Of a DNA stretch of 64,000 bases, positions 1 to 9,609 are shown one piece after another. The translations under genes were made by a program, and so were the position numbers. The first letter of the stretch is position 1. Each line of letters starts with the position of its first letter. The DNA is from Achromobacter sp. HZ34. GTDB lineage: Bacteria; Pseudomonadota; Gammaproteobacteria; Burkholderiales; Burkholderiaceae_B. The DNA is taken from the NCBI RefSeq assembly GCF_002209485.1, contig NZ_NJIX01000003.1, positions 806,001-870,000 of the forward strand. Reading direction: 5' to 3'. Below the pieces are notes generated by a model. The model was not told where the DNA came from. It saw only the letters and a list, made by a program, of their open reading frames with translations, and made no database searches.

Positions 1-108
1 CATAGACAATGACAACGCCAAAACGCAAGGCCTGCGCCCCGCCCACGCTGCATCGGACTGTCGTAGCGAGCGTGGGGGGTGGGGGACGTCGTGTCATCGG
101 ACCCCATG

Positions 109-144
109 AAAAAAGGGCGGTCCCACGAGGGACCGCCCTTTTTG
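109..144 (-). terminator. Rho-independent terminator of metK (bidirectional form)
   Basis: A perfect 10-bp stem (GGGCGGTCCC, 115-124, with its complement at 129-138) closes a 4-base loop. It is preceded by six A residues and followed by five T residues, so it can work on either strand. It lies about 60 bp past the metK stop on the minus strand, where the A run becomes the U tract. The 108 bases to its left show no gene. Confidence 0.88.
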
Positions 145-201
145 TACCGCATGCAGCCGCCCTGGACGGCCCGCAATGCAGTTACGTGACCGTCAAGCCA
201 A

Positions 202-1365
202 TCACACCGCCTTCTTCAGCGCGGCAACCTTGTCGGTGGCTTCCCACGTGAATTCCGGCTCCGAGCGGCCGAAGTGGCCGTAGGCGGCGGTCTTCGCGTA
301 GATCGGACGCAGCAGGTCGAGCATGTTGACGATGCCCTTCGGACGCAGGTCGAAGTGCTCGTGCACCAGCTTGGCCAGTTGTTCATCGGGCACCACGCCG
401 GTACCTTCCGTGTACACGGTGATGTTGATGGGCTCGGCCACGCCGATGGCGTAGCTGACCTGCACCTGGCACTGGCGCGCCAGGCCGGCCGCGACGATGT
501 TCTTGGCCACGTAGCGGGCAGCGTAGGCAGCCGAACGGTCCACCTTGGACGGATCCTTGCCCGAGAACGCGCCGCCGCCGTGCGGGCAAGCGCCGCCGTA
601 CGTGTCGACGATGATCTTGCGGCCGGTCAGGCCGCAATCGCCTTGCGGGCCGCCGATGACGAAGCGGCCGGTCGGGTTGACCAGGAACTTGGTCTTGGCG
701 GTGATCAGGCCTTCGGGGAAGCAAGGCTTGATGATGTCTTCGATGACCGCTTCACGGATGGTCTCTTGCGTCACTTCCGGATGGTGCTGGGTCGACAGCA
801 CCACGGTGTCCACTTCAGCCGGCTTGCCGTCGATATAACGGAAAGTCACTTGCGACTTGGCGTCCGGACGCAGCCACGGCAGGCGGCCGTCCTTGCGCAG
901 TTCGCTCTGGCGCTGCACCAGGCGGTGCGAGTACCAGATCGGCGCGGGCATCAGGTCGGGGGTTTCGTCGCAGGCGTAGCCGAACATCAGGCCCTGGTCG
1001 CCGGCGCCCTGGTTCAGGTAGTCCTCGGAGGTGCGATCCACACCCTGGGCGATGTCGGGCGATTGCTTGTCGTAAGCGACCAGCACCGCGCAGCCCTTGT
1101 AGTCGATACCGTAGTCGGTGTTGTCGTAGCCGATGCGGCGAATGGTGTCGCGGGCGACCTGGATGTAGTCGACGTTGGCGGTGGTGGTGATTTCACCAGC
1201 CAGCACGACCAGGCCGGTATTGCACAGGGTCTCGGCGGCCACGCGGGCGTTGGGATCCTGCGTGAAAATCGCATCGAGGATGGAGTCGGAAATCTGGTCA
1301 GCCACCTTATCGGGATGGCCTTCGGAGACGGACTCGGAGGTAAAGAGGAAATCGTTTTGCGCCAC
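202..1365 (-). CDS. metK: S-adenosylmethionine synthase MetK
   Basis: Makes S-adenosylmethionine from ATP and methionine in the cytoplasm. The 387-residue product has the usual family length. Its N-terminus carries the [11 protein letters not shown] motif, the middle has [12 protein letters not shown]-type and [14 protein letters not shown] segments, and the phosphate-loop-like [19 protein letters not shown] segment is intact. The start is GTG at 1365, preceded by AAGGA seven bases upstream. Transcribed away from lpxL across a 254-bp shared upstream region, and followed by a strong hairpin terminator. A riboswitch was looked for in the leader and not recognised. Confidence 0.98.
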   Translation of the reverse strand: MAQNDFLFTSESVSEGHPDKVADQISDSILDAIFTQDPNARVAAETLCNTGLVVLAGEITTTANVDYIQVARDTIRRIGYDNTDYGIDYKGCAVLVAYDKQSPDIAQGVDRTSEDYLNQGAGDQGLMFGYACDETPDLMPAPIWYSHRLVQRQSELRKDGRLPWLRPDAKSQVTFRYIDGKPAEVDTVVLSTQHHPEVTQETIREAVIEDIIKPCFPEGLITAKTKFLVNPTGRFVIGGPQGDCGLTGRKIIVDTYGGACPHGGGAFSGKDPSKVDRSAAYAARYVAKNIVAAGLARQCQVQVSYAIGVAEPINITVYTEGTGVVPDEQLAKLVHEHFDLRPKGIVNMLDLLRPIYAKTAAYGHFGRSEPEFTWEATDKVAALKKAV

Positions 1366-1619
1366 GGCAAGGTCCTTTTCACAAATACCGGCTTACCGGC
1401 AAGATTGTTCATCGGCGCGTTGCACCTGAAATCGCAATCTCGAATGGGACCTTGACTCGGCGCGACGCTTTAGCGGATTTTTACCCGGCAGCCGATGTGT
1501 ATAGACATCTGGCCCACCTGGCGTCGCCCCGCAAGTTGTCGGTTAACTCGGCGACCGACGGATTTTAAGCGAAAATACCGACTTTCGCTGCCGCGCCCCT
1601 CCGGCGCCCCCTTCTTCGC

Positions 1620-2486
1620 ATGCTGATTGTCGTTTTTTTTCGTCTGCTGGCCTGCCTGCCGCTGACCCTGCTGCAAAGCGCGGGGCGGCTGTTCGGACGG
1701 CTGGCTTATGCCCTGCCGGGCCGCTTCCGCCAGCGCCTGCGCGCCAATGCGACCCAGGCCGGCTACCCGGATGCCGCCTTCGCCCGCGCCGCCGCCGGTG
1801 AGATCGGCGCCATGATGCTGGAGCAGCCGAAGATCTGGTTCCGGCCGGAAGACTGCCTGGCGCGCACCGTTTCCGACGAGTGGGAAGTGGCCCAGGCGGC
1901 CCTGGCCGAGCAACGCGGCGTCATCTTCCTGACGCCCCATCTGGGCGGTTTCGAGATCAACGCGCGCTACCTGGCCAAGCGCATGCCGCTGACCGTGATG
2001 TTTCGCCCGCCGCGCCAGGCGGCGCTGGCGCCGCTGCTGGAGCAGGCGCGCAATACGGCCGAGCTGCGCGCGGTGCCGGCCACCATGCAGGGCGTGCGCG
2101 AATTCGTCCGCACCTTGCGCAAGCAACAGGCCATCGGCTTGCTGCCCGACCAGGCCCCGGGCGCGGGGGAAGGTGTCTGGGCGCCCTTCTTCGGCCGCAT
2201 GGCCTATACCATCACCCTGCCGGGCAAACTGGCCGCGCCGCATGACGTGCCCATCGTCCTGATGGCCAGCGAACGGCTGCCGCGCGGGCGCGGCTGGCGC
2301 ATCCATCTGATGCGGGTGCCGTCCCCGTTACCCGAAACGCCGCAGGAGCAGGCCGCCTTGCTGAATTCCGCCATGGAAACCCTGATCCGCCGCTTTCCGC
2401 GGCAGTACCTGTGGAGCTACAACCGCTACAAGACGCGCGGTTCACCACCGCCCGACGCCGTCGCCGGGCAGGAGCCGGCGCCATGA
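1620..2486 (+). CDS. lpxL: Lipid A late acyltransferase (LpxL/HtrB family), first paralogue
   Basis: Expected to transfer a secondary acyl chain (lauroyl or similar) from acyl-ACP to Kdo-lipid A precursors at the inner membrane. The 288-residue protein starts with a hydrophobic anchor (about residues 1-20), followed by the HX4E catalytic motif (H107 to E112 in PHLGGFE), and a GLLPDQAPG segment typical of the family. Its stop overlaps the start of the second acyltransferase by ATGA, so the two are almost certainly co-translated. Two adjacent lpxL copies are known in Bordetella, where they add different secondary acyl chains; which copy this is cannot be told by eye. Confidence 0.93.
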   Translation: MLIVVFFRLLACLPLTLLQSAGRLFGRLAYALPGRFRQRLRANATQAGYPDAAFARAAAGEIGAMMLEQPKIWFRPEDCLARTVSDEWEVAQAALAEQRGVIFLTPHLGGFEINARYLAKRMPLTVMFRPPRQAALAPLLEQARNTAELRAVPATMQGVREFVRTLRKQQAIGLLPDQAPGAGEGVWAPFFGRMAYTITLPGKLAAPHDVPIVLMASERLPRGRGWRIHLMRVPSPLPETPQEQAALLNSAMETLIRRFPRQYLWSYNRYKTRGSPPPDAVAGQEPAP

Positions 2487-3409
2487 CGGAGCTGCGAGAC
2501 AAACGCGATCCGGCCGCCAAGCCCGGCCTCAAACGCCGCGCTCTGGAAGCCTTGTTCGGGTGGTTCGGCAATGTCAGTCCCGCCACACGCCTGCGTGCGG
2601 GCGCGTGCCTGAACTGGCTGACCCTGCGCTTCGCCAAGCGGCGCCAGCGCATCGTCCGCATCAACCTGCAGCTGTGCTTCCCCAATGAAAGCGAAGCCAC
2701 GCGCGAACGCTGGCTGCGCGAACATTTCCGCGCCCTGTCCCAATCGCTGGTCGACCGCGGCGTGCTTTGGTACGGCACGCCAGCCGCCATCGAAGCCATG
2801 GTCAGCGTCACCGTCCCGCCGGAGTACCAGCGCCTGGTCGCCGAGGGCAAGCCCATGATCCTGCTGGCGCCGCACTTCGTCGGCCTGGACGTCGCCGCCA
2901 CCCGGCTGACGATGATCACGCCCACCGGCGCCACCATGTACACGCCGCAACGCGATCCGGACGTCGACGCCATCGTGGCCGCCGGCCGGGCCCGCTTCAA
3001 CGACGTCCATCTGGTCAGCCGGCATGATGGCGTGCGCGGCCTGATCCGCCATATCCGCGCGGGGCGCCCCATCTATTACCTGCCGGACATGGACTTCGGC
3101 CGCGAAGGCGCCGTCTTCGTCCCCTTCTTTGGCGTGCTGGCGGCCACCGTGCCGGCTACCGCGCAACTCGCCCGCAAGTGGCAGTTGCCCGTCTTTCCCG
3201 TGATCGAATTCTGGGACCCGGCCACCGGCAACTACCACGTGGAGATGTTGCCGGCGCTGGCCGATTTCCCGGGAGAAGACTCCCTGGAAGCCGCCACCGC
3301 GCGCCTGAACCGCGAACTGGAAAGCTGGGTGATGCGCTGCCCCAGCCAGTACTACTGGGTACACCGCCGCTTCAAGACCCGCCCGCTGGGGGAAAAGAAG
3401 TTTTACTGA
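2483..3409 (+). CDS. lpxL: Lipid A late acyltransferase (LpxL/HtrB family), second paralogue
   Basis: A 308-residue homologue of the preceding gene, carrying an HX4D active-site motif (H131 to D136 in HFVGLD) and the C-terminal SQYYWVHRRFKTRP signature of lipid A acyltransferases. The reading frame stays open upstream to 2411, but ATG 2483 is chosen because it overlaps the previous stop (ATGA) and has AGGAG eight bases before it. Likely adds the second secondary acyl chain to lipid A. Sequence divergence from its neighbour is large, which suggests an old duplication with different acyl or position specificity rather than a recent copy. Confidence 0.92.
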   Translation: MTELRDKRDPAAKPGLKRRALEALFGWFGNVSPATRLRAGACLNWLTLRFAKRRQRIVRINLQLCFPNESEATRERWLREHFRALSQSLVDRGVLWYGTPAAIEAMVSVTVPPEYQRLVAEGKPMILLAPHFVGLDVAATRLTMITPTGATMYTPQRDPDVDAIVAAGRARFNDVHLVSRHDGVRGLIRHIRAGRPIYYLPDMDFGREGAVFVPFFGVLAATVPATAQLARKWQLPVFPVIEFWDPATGNYHVEMLPALADFPGEDSLEAATARLNRELESWVMRCPSQYYWVHRRFKTRPLGEKKFY

Positions 3410-3479
3410 TGGCCGGATGATGCGTGCAACGAAGGCTTCCGCCTGCGCGCCGTGACGCGATTGGAGGATAATTGCCCGC

Positions 3480-4430
3480 ATGAACTGGAACTTCACCAAA
3501 ATGCACGGCGCCGGCAACGACTTTGTCGTGCTCGACGGCGTCCGCCAAACCATTGAAATGACGCCCGAACGCGCCCGCGCGCTCGGCGATCGCCATTTCG
3601 GCATCGGCGCGGACCAGATCCTGCTGGTCGAGCCGGCTTCCTCGCCCGACGCGGATTTCCGCTACCGCATCTTCAATTCGGATGGCAGCGAGGTCGAACA
3701 CTGCGGCAACGGCGCACGCTGCTTCGTCCGCTTCGTGCACGAGACCGGCTTGTCCGATCGCAATCCGCTGCGGGCGGAAATCGCCACCGGCATCATCGTG
3801 CTGGACGAAGGCGACGATGAGCAGGTCACCGTCGAAATGGGCAGCACCCGTTTCGAGCCGGCCGCCCTGCCCTTCGATGCCGCCGGCCTGGCCACGCGCA
3901 CGGAAAACGCCGACACGCTGTACACGCTGCCCCTGCGCGATGCGGGTGCGGGTGACGTCGCCGCTGCAGGTGCGGGTACCACCGCGCCGCGGTCCGGCTG
4001 CAGCGATCTGCCGCCGACAGTCGACATCTCCATCGTTGCCATCTCCAATCCCCATGCGGTACAGATCGTCGACGACGTCGACCGCACGCCGGTCGAAGGC
4101 ATCGGGCCGCTGGTGGAGTCGCACCCGCGCTTCCCGCGCCGCGTCAACGCCGGCTTCATGCAGATCGTCGATCGCCACACCATCCGCCTGCGCGTCTATG
4201 AACGTGGCGCCGGTGAAACGCTGGCCTGCGGCACGGGGGCGTGCGCGGCGGTGGCCGCCGGTATCCGCCGTGGTGTGCTGGACACGCCCGTGCGTGTGCA
4301 TGCGCGCGGCGGCGTGCTGACGGTGGACTGGGACGGTTCATCGCTGCGCATGACCGGCCCCGCCCAGTCCGTCTATACCGGCCAGGTCGACATCGACCAG
4401 CTGGTTTTTTCGATGGCCATGAGCCGGTAA
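3480..4430 (+). CDS. dapF: Diaminopimelate epimerase DapF
   Basis: Converts LL- to meso-diaminopimelate for lysine and peptidoglycan synthesis, without cofactor. Both catalytic cysteines are visible: C75 in EHCGNGARC and C250 in ACGTGACAA. At 316 residues it is about 40 longer than the E. coli enzyme; the extra length is an Ala/Gly-rich insertion at about residues 150-180, between the two domains. An A/G-rich ribosome site (GGAGG) precedes ATG 3480. It lies downstream of the lpxL pair and just upstream of the DUF484 gene and xerC, an order conserved in many proteobacteria (dapF-DUF484-xerC). Confidence 0.97.
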   Translation: MNWNFTKMHGAGNDFVVLDGVRQTIEMTPERARALGDRHFGIGADQILLVEPASSPDADFRYRIFNSDGSEVEHCGNGARCFVRFVHETGLSDRNPLRAEIATGIIVLDEGDDEQVTVEMGSTRFEPAALPFDAAGLATRTENADTLYTLPLRDAGAGDVAAAGAGTTAPRSGCSDLPPTVDISIVAISNPHAVQIVDDVDRTPVEGIGPLVESHPRFPRRVNAGFMQIVDRHTIRLRVYERGAGETLACGTGACAAVAAGIRRGVLDTPVRVHARGGVLTVDWDGSSLRMTGPAQSVYTGQVDIDQLVFSMAMSR

Positions 4431-4466
4431 CTTCGGCCGATGCGTTCCAATGACAAGGCCCCAATA

Positions 4467-5153
4467 ATGACAAGTGATTCGCCCCCCATGACCGATACGA
4501 CTCTCAGCGCCGACCAGGTTGCCGACTTCCTGCGTGATAACAACGAGTTCTTCACCACGCACGCCGAACTGTTCGCCACTCTGCCCGTACCGCATCCGCA
4601 CGGCGGCCGCACGATTTCGCTGGGCGAGCGGCAGATCTTCACGCTGCGCGAACGCAATCGTGAATTCGAGTGGCGGCTCAATGACCTGATCAACACCGCC
4701 AGCGTCAACGAGAACATCAGCACCAAGCTCATGCAATGGTGCTGCCGCCTGTTGGCCGAAACGGAAATCCAGCGCCTGCCCGGCGAGATCGCCTTGGGTC
4801 TGGCGCAGCAGTTCGACTTGAATGAAGTGGGCCTGCGGCTGTGGCGCCTGGGGCAATTGCCGGACACCGGCTACGGCGCGGCCGTTTCGGAGGACGTGCG
4901 TACCTTCACCGACAGCCTGAAAGTGCCGTATTGCGGGACCGATACGGCGTTCGAGGCGGTCAAATGGCTGACCGCCACGCCGCGTTCGCTGGCAATGATT
5001 CCGCTGCGGCCCGCGCCCGATGAACCCAGCATCGGCTTGCTGGTGTTGGGTTCGGACGATGCTGAACGCTTCGCGGCGGACAAGGGCACGGCCTTCCTCG
5101 AAACCGTCGGCAGCCTGGCGTCTGCCACGCTGCACCGCCTGGCCGCGGATTAA
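4467..5153 (+). CDS. DUF484 family protein
   Basis: A cytoplasmic protein of unknown function with a GAF-like fold predicted for this family. It shows the usual N-terminus (ADQVADFLRDNNEFF, then LPVPH and the ERQIFTLRERN stretch) and sits between dapF and xerC, its conserved position. Three in-frame starts exist (4440, 4467, 4488). ATG 4467 has AAGG eight bases upstream and is preferred, but 4440 cannot be excluded. Product about 228 residues from 4467. Its role in the dapF-xerC operon is not established. Confidence 0.9.
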   Translation: MTSDSPPMTDTTLSADQVADFLRDNNEFFTTHAELFATLPVPHPHGGRTISLGERQIFTLRERNREFEWRLNDLINTASVNENISTKLMQWCCRLLAETEIQRLPGEIALGLAQQFDLNEVGLRLWRLGQLPDTGYGAAVSEDVRTFTDSLKVPYCGTDTAFEAVKWLTATPRSLAMIPLRPAPDEPSIGLLVLGSDDAERFAADKGTAFLETVGSLASATLHRLAAD

Positions 5154-5179
5154 ACGCGGTCCGCCGGACGACAGCGACC

Positions 5180-6307
5180 ATGACGCGCGCCCCGCAGCCC
5201 TCGAAAGCCCGCGCCCGCAGCGGCAACGCGGCGTCGATGCCAAAGTCACCGTCAGTGGCGCTTGAATCGGTGCCGGCATCGCCACGGGCGAAGCCGCACG
5301 CGGCGTCGTCAACCACGCTCAAGCCAGCAGCGTCATCGTCCGCGACGCCGCCTTCGGCGGCGGCGCTGCCTGCTCCAATGCAGGCGTGGCTGGCGCATCT
5401 GCAGACGAACCGGCGGTATTCGCCGCATACGCTGGATGGCTATCGACGCGACCTCGCGCATCTGGCCACGCTGGCGGGCGAGCGTCCCCTGGATCAGCTT
5501 GCCACCGGCCACATCCGTCAGTTCGTCGCGCGCCTGCATGCGCGGGACCTGGGGCCACGCAGCCTGGCCCGCGCGCTGGCGGCCTGGCGCGGGTTCTATC
5601 AATGGTGGGCGCAGGAAGCGGGACTGCCGGGCAACCCGGTTGCCGGCGTCAAGGCGCCCAAGGCGGCGCGCGGACTGCCCAAGGCACTGTCGGTCGAACA
5701 GGCTCAGGTCCTGCTCGAAAGACCCGCCGCAAAGGCCGCGACCGAGCCTGTCGCCTTGCGCGATCAAGCCATGTTCGAGCTGCTGTATTCCAGCGGCCTG
5801 CGCCTGTCCGAACTCACCGGACTGGACTGGCGTTACGAGCGTAATGCCGATCATGAATCCACCAGCTGGCTGAACCTGGACGAGCACGAAGTCATGGTGC
5901 TCGGCAAAGGCGGCAAGCGCCGATCCGTGCCGGTCGGCGCCGCGGCGCTGGACGCGCTGCGGGCGTGGCTGGCAGTGCGCGCGCGGTTGTTGGGCCCGGG
6001 CAGTGGCCCGGCCGACGTCGCCGCGTTGTTCCTGGGCGAACGGGGACGGCGCATCACGCCACGTGTCGTGCAAAGACAGTTGGAGAAAGTGGCGCAGGCC
6101 AGCGGTTTGCCGGTGCATGTGCATCCCCACGTGCTGCGCCACAGCTTCGCCAGCCATGTCCTGCAATCAGCGCAGGACTTGCGGGCGGTGCAGGAAATGC
6201 TGGGCCACGCGAATATCTCCACCACACAGGTCTATACCCGGCTGGACTTCCAGCATCTGGCCAAGGTCTACGACCAGGCCCACCCGCGCGCCGGCCGTAA
6301 ATCCTGA
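5180..6307 (+). CDS. xerC: Tyrosine recombinase XerC
   Basis: With XerD it resolves chromosome dimers at dif. The C-terminal catalytic domain carries the expected residues: R208 (SSGLRLSEL), K243 (GKGGK), H317 and R320 (HPHVLRHSFASH), H343 (MLGHANIS) and the nucleophile Y352 (TTQVYTRLDF). The N-terminal SAM-like DNA-binding domain starts near residue 67. The first 65 or so residues form an Ala/Ser/Pro-rich extension absent from E. coli XerC; a later start at codon 20 or 67 is possible. It follows the DUF484 gene by 26 bp. Confidence 0.95.
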   Translation: MTRAPQPSKARARSGNAASMPKSPSVALESVPASPRAKPHAASSTTLKPAASSSATPPSAAALPAPMQAWLAHLQTNRRYSPHTLDGYRRDLAHLATLAGERPLDQLATGHIRQFVARLHARDLGPRSLARALAAWRGFYQWWAQEAGLPGNPVAGVKAPKAARGLPKALSVEQAQVLLERPAAKAATEPVALRDQAMFELLYSSGLRLSELTGLDWRYERNADHESTSWLNLDEHEVMVLGKGGKRRSVPVGAAALDALRAWLAVRARLLGPGSGPADVAALFLGERGRRITPRVVQRQLEKVAQASGLPVHVHPHVLRHSFASHVLQSAQDLRAVQEMLGHANISTTQVYTRLDFQHLAKVYDQAHPRAGRKS

Positions 6308-6394
6308 CGATGCCGCGGCGCGCCGGAGCCGGTGTCATGCCACCCGCACCATGCGCATGTGCAATGCGTGACGTGCCACGCAAGCCTTGAAGAT

Positions 6395-6725
6395 GCTACA
6401 TGGACGCGGCCCGACAGCAAGAATCGCCGACCACGCCTTGCGCAGGTCCAGCGGGCCGGCCACCGCCTGCGGCGGCGGCACGTGCGCGTGGCCGCAATCG
6501 CAATCGATCCCGTGAGCGTGATGAGCATGGCCTTGGCCTTGGCCTGGGTCATGGTCATGGCTGTGGCTGTGGCTCTGGCTGTGTTCGTGGTCATGGCTGT
6601 GGCCACGATCATGGTCGCGGCCTGCCCTGGTCACGTGGCTGGCCGCGCTTCGGCTCGGCCATAGCGGCCGAATGGCCTTGCGCTTGGCATCCCACTCGAC
6701 TTTCGCATCGCGTGGCGGGCGACAA
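6395..6725 (-). pseudogene. Remnant of a NicO-family nickel/cobalt (or zinc) exporter
   Basis: One minus-strand frame encodes a His/Asp-rich loop (alternating HDHEHSQSHSHSHDHD), then CGHAHVPPP and the hallmark RKAWSAILAVGPRPCS of NicO/RcnA-type transporters. Homology stops right after RPCS, where about 19 unrelated residues lead to a stop; the membrane segments expected before and after are missing. The frame differs from that of the truncated DUF1007 gene upstream. This looks like a gene reduced by at least two internal deletions. It fills most of the gap between xerC and the znu operon (6308-6725). Confidence 0.7.
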
Positions 6726-6959
6726 CTAGCCCTTCTTGTCCGCCAACCCCTGGGTCGTATGAGCGACGAACATCTCATCGAACTTCCAGCGTTCGCGCAC
6801 GGCTTCCAGCCGACCCTGGCCGTCGAAGACCAGCGCGGCCTGGGCGTCTATCCACATATGCGGATGCGCCTGCGCAGCCGTGGCGGCCATCAAGGCCGGG
6901 AGTGCCAGCAGCGCCCAGGCACGCGGAACATGCCTTATCGATGCCTTGGCAATCCTCAC
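6726..6959 (-). pseudogene. Truncated DUF1007 family protein (periplasmic, metal-transport associated)
   Basis: After a signal-peptide-like segment (ALLALPALMAATAAQA) comes AHPHMWIDAQAALVFDGQG and RWKFDEMFVAHTTQG, the typical beginning of DUF1007 proteins, which are usually around 200 residues and encoded beside NicO transporters. Here a TAG stop follows residue 77, so more than half is lost. The GTG start at 6959 overlaps the znuA stop (GTGA), so it may still be translated. Interpreted as the surviving 5' end of a znuA-DUF1007-NicO operon. Confidence 0.72.
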
Positions 6960-7987
6960 TGCTTCAACGCCGCCATGAACTGGCTCAGGTTCCACTCGAA
7001 CATGCCCAGGTACGTAGCGGCCGGCAGGCCCGGCTTGGCCAGTGCGTCCGAATACAAGGTGCCCCCGACATGCGCACCGGTCTCCCGCGCAATCTGCTGC
7101 GCCAGTTTCGGGCTGCTGACGTTCTCGAAGAACACCGCGGGCACTTTCTCCTGGCGGATCTGGCCGATGATGCGCGCCACATCGGCGGCAGACGGTTCAG
7201 CCTCGGTCGAGATCCCCATGGCGGAAATGAACGTCATCCGATACGCGTCGCCGAAATACCCGAAGGCGTCGTGCGACGTCACCACCCGGCGCCGCTCCGG
7301 CGGCAGGCTCTCGAAAGCCTGCTTCACGCGCACGTCCAAAGCCTCGATACGGGCCGCATAAGCATCGGCACGCTGGCGATACGCATCGGCATGCGCGGCA
7401 TCGGCAGCCGCCAGCGCGGCGCCGATATTGCGGGCATAGCGTGCGCCATTGGCCAGGTTCTGCCAGGCGTGCGGATCGACATTGCCCTCATGGTCGTGGC
7501 CGCCATGCTTGTCACCGGTATGGACGTGATCATGCCCCCCGGACGCGTCCGCGCCGAAATCGCGCGGCGTCACGCCTTCCGACGCCACCACGGTCGTACC
7601 CTTGAAACCCGACGCGCGCACCAACTTGGGCAACCACGCTTCGAAGCCCAGGCCATTGACCACCAACACCTGCGCAGCCGCCAGACGCCGCGCATCGGCC
7701 GGCGTCGGCTCGTATTCATGGGCGTCGCCATCAGGGCCGACCAGTACGTCCAGCTGCACATCGCTGCCGCCGATCTGCTTCACCATATCGCCAAGAATGG
7801 AGAAGCTGGCCACGACCTTCAGTGGCCCATTCACCGGACCATTTTGAGGGGCAGCCGGCGTTGCCGCGGGCGTCTGTGCCTGGGCCGCCGTACCCGTCGC
7901 CAGCGCCCCAACCGTAGCCAGGGCCAAGGCCGCCAGCGCGCGCCGACGCTGCGAAAGAAACCGAGGGGAGAAAATCGCGAATGCCAT
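6956..7987 (-). CDS. znuA: Zinc ABC transporter, periplasmic binding protein ZnuA
   Basis: Captures zinc in the periplasm and delivers it to ZnuB. The 343-residue protein begins with a signal peptide (about residues 1-37, ending in TAAQAQ) and contains the family's His-rich flexible loop (GGHDHVHTGDKHGGHDHEG) and the metal-ligand context VDPHAWQN. It follows znuB by 21 bp on the same strand and shares the Zur-controlled upstream region of znuC. The cluster A-I substrate-binding family also includes manganese proteins, but the His loop plus linked zur favour zinc. Confidence 0.93.
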   Translation of the reverse strand: MAFAIFSPRFLSQRRRALAALALATVGALATGTAAQAQTPAATPAAPQNGPVNGPLKVVASFSILGDMVKQIGGSDVQLDVLVGPDGDAHEYEPTPADARRLAAAQVLVVNGLGFEAWLPKLVRASGFKGTTVVASEGVTPRDFGADASGGHDHVHTGDKHGGHDHEGNVDPHAWQNLANGARYARNIGAALAAADAAHADAYRQRADAYAARIEALDVRVKQAFESLPPERRRVVTSHDAFGYFGDAYRMTFISAMGISTEAEPSAADVARIIGQIRQEKVPAVFFENVSSPKLAQQIARETGAHVGGTLYSDALAKPGLPAATYLGMFEWNLSQFMAALKQ

Positions 7988-8008
7988 GGATGAATACTCC
8001 GTGGAAGA

Positions 8009-8881
8009 TCAGCGCGCGCCGCGCCGCGCACGCCGTGAAAAATCCAGCAAGCCGCCCTGCGGCCCGCCGGCGACGGAAATCAGATAGACGGCGCCTGCCG
8101 CAAGGATGATGGCGGGCGAAGCGGGCACGTTGTAGTGGTAGGAAACCAGCAAGCCCACCAGCGAAGCGAGCGCACCCAACAGGGCCGCCAAGGGAATCTG
8201 CCCGGCGGCCGACCGTACCCAGAACCGCGCCGACGCGGCCGGCAGCATCATGATGCCCACCACCATCAGCGTGCCCAGCACTTGAAAACCGGACACCAGG
8301 TTGAACACCACCAGCATCAGGAAAACCATGTGCACCAGCGAACCCCCGCCCCCGGCGGCGCGCAGGAACCCCGGGTCCAGGCATTCGGCCACCAGCAGGC
8401 GGTAAATCGCGCCCAGCGCCAGCAAGGTGATGGTGGCGCACACCGTCACCAGCAGCAGCGCGTCATCGTCCAGGCCCAGCACCGTGCCGAACAGGACGTG
8501 CAGCAGATCCATATTGGAGCCGCGCAGCGACACCAGCAGTACGCCCAACCCCAGCGAAATCAAATAGAACGCGGCAAAACTGGCGTCTTCGCGCAGCGGC
8601 GTCAGGCGCGATACCACGCCCGCCAACAATGCCACCGCCAGGCCGGTGATGATGCCGCCCAGCAGCATGGCCGTCAGCGACAGGCCGGACAACAGAAACC
8701 CCGCGGCCACACCCGGCAGGATGGCATGCGACATCGCATCGCCCATCAGGCTCATCCGGCGCAGGACGAGAAACACGCCCAAGGGCGCGGCGCCGCAGGA
8801 CAAGGCAACCGACCCGGCCAGCGCCCGTCGCATGAATCCATAGTCGAGAAAGGGCGACAGCACCCATTCATTCAATCCCAC
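8009..8881 (-). CDS. znuB: Zinc ABC transporter, membrane permease ZnuB
   Basis: A 290-residue inner-membrane protein with about eight hydrophobic segments and the family motif SLMGDAMSHAILPG, which matches the coupling region of ZnuB/MntB permeases. The reading frame runs open much further upstream through znuC in another frame; GTG 8881 is chosen because AGGAG lies six bases before it, and the gene then overlaps the znuC stop by 10 bp, suggesting coupled translation. Works with ZnuC (ATPase) and ZnuA (binding protein). Confidence 0.92.
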   Translation of the reverse strand: MGLNEWVLSPFLDYGFMRRALAGSVALSCGAAPLGVFLVLRRMSLMGDAMSHAILPGVAAGFLLSGLSLTAMLLGGIITGLAVALLAGVVSRLTPLREDASFAAFYLISLGLGVLLVSLRGSNMDLLHVLFGTVLGLDDDALLLVTVCATITLLALGAIYRLLVAECLDPGFLRAAGGGGSLVHMVFLMLVVFNLVSGFQVLGTLMVVGIMMLPAASARFWVRSAAGQIPLAALLGALASLVGLLVSYHYNVPASPAIILAAGAVYLISVAGGPQGGLLDFSRRARRGAR

Positions 8882-9609
8882 GCCAACTCCTGGTCGCGCA
8901 GCGCACGGGCGGCGCGCAAATTCTGTTCGGTAAGCACGTCGGCGGTTTCGCCCCAGGCCACGGTGCGGCCCGCCAGCAGCAGCGTGCGGGGAAAGTGCGC
9001 CCGCACCAGCTCCATGTCGTGCAGCACGGCGATCACCGTGCGGCCCTGTGCGTGGCAGCCGGTCAACAGCGCCATCAATTCTTCGGTGGTGTGGCTGTCG
9101 ACGGCGGCAAAGGGTTCGTCCAGCAGCAGCACGCCGGTGTCCTGCAACATCAGCCGGGCAAACAAGGCGCGCTGCAACTGGCCGCCGGACAGCGTGCCGG
9201 CAATGCGATCGCCCAGGTCCTGCAGGCCGACATCCACCAACGCCTGGTCGATACGGTCCCGCTCGGACCGTCCGAAGCGGCGCCACGGTCCCACGCGGCG
9301 CCAGGCGCCCATGGCGACCAGCTCGCGCACGGTGATGGGAAAGGAACGGTCCAGATCCGCCGCCTGCGGCAGCCAGGCCAGTTCGCGCCGGCCGGCGCCG
9401 CCCACGCGAACGCTTCCAGCCAGGGGCCGCAACACGCCCATGATGCCCTTGATCAGCGTCGACTTGCCCGCCCCGTTGGGACCGACGATGGCCGTCATCG
9501 AGCCGGGCGCGAACACCCCGCTGACGTCGCTGACGGCGGGACGCCCACGCCATCCATAAGAAACGCGGTCCAACTCGATGCCGGCCGCGGCGACACGGCT
9601 CACCACCAT
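8872..9609 (-). CDS. znuC: Zinc ABC transporter, ATP-binding protein ZnuC
   Basis: Energises zinc uptake. Walker A is GPNGAGKST, the signature is LSGGQLQRA, Walker B is GVLLLDEPFAAVD, and the H-loop is AVLHDMELV. Several in-frame starts are possible (ATG 9621, ATG 9609, GTG 9606 or 9603); ATG 9609 gives about 245 residues, close to the usual family length, and overlaps the end of the small upstream reading frame. First unambiguous gene of the znuC-znuB-znuA operon, which diverges from zur. Confidence 0.92.
   Translation of the reverse strand: MVVSRVAAAGIELDRVSYGWRGRPAVSDVSGVFAPGSMTAIVGPNGAGKSTLIKGIMGVLRPLAGSVRVGGAGRRELAWLPQAADLDRSFPITVRELVAMGAWRRVGPWRRFGRSERDRIDQALVDVGLQDLGDRIAGTLSGGQLQRALFARLMLQDTGVLLLDEPFAAVDSHTTEELMALLTGCHAQGRTVIAVLHDMELVRAHFPRTLLLAGRTVAWGETADVLTEQNLRAARALRDQELAWD

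Noticed and set aside
274-1455. 393-codon plus-strand frame opposite metK
   Set aside because: Antisense shadow of metK caused by high GC at third positions; sequence has no family features and is rich in Arg/Gly/Val/His.
1366-1500. SAM- or SAH-responsive riboswitch before metK
   Set aside because: The leader was read for the conserved cores of known classes and none was recognised; a covariance search would be needed to exclude it.
8135-9559. 474-codon plus-strand frame opposite znuB-znuC
   Set aside because: Gln/Arg/His-rich antisense frame; the znu genes have intact motifs and coupled starts on the other strand.
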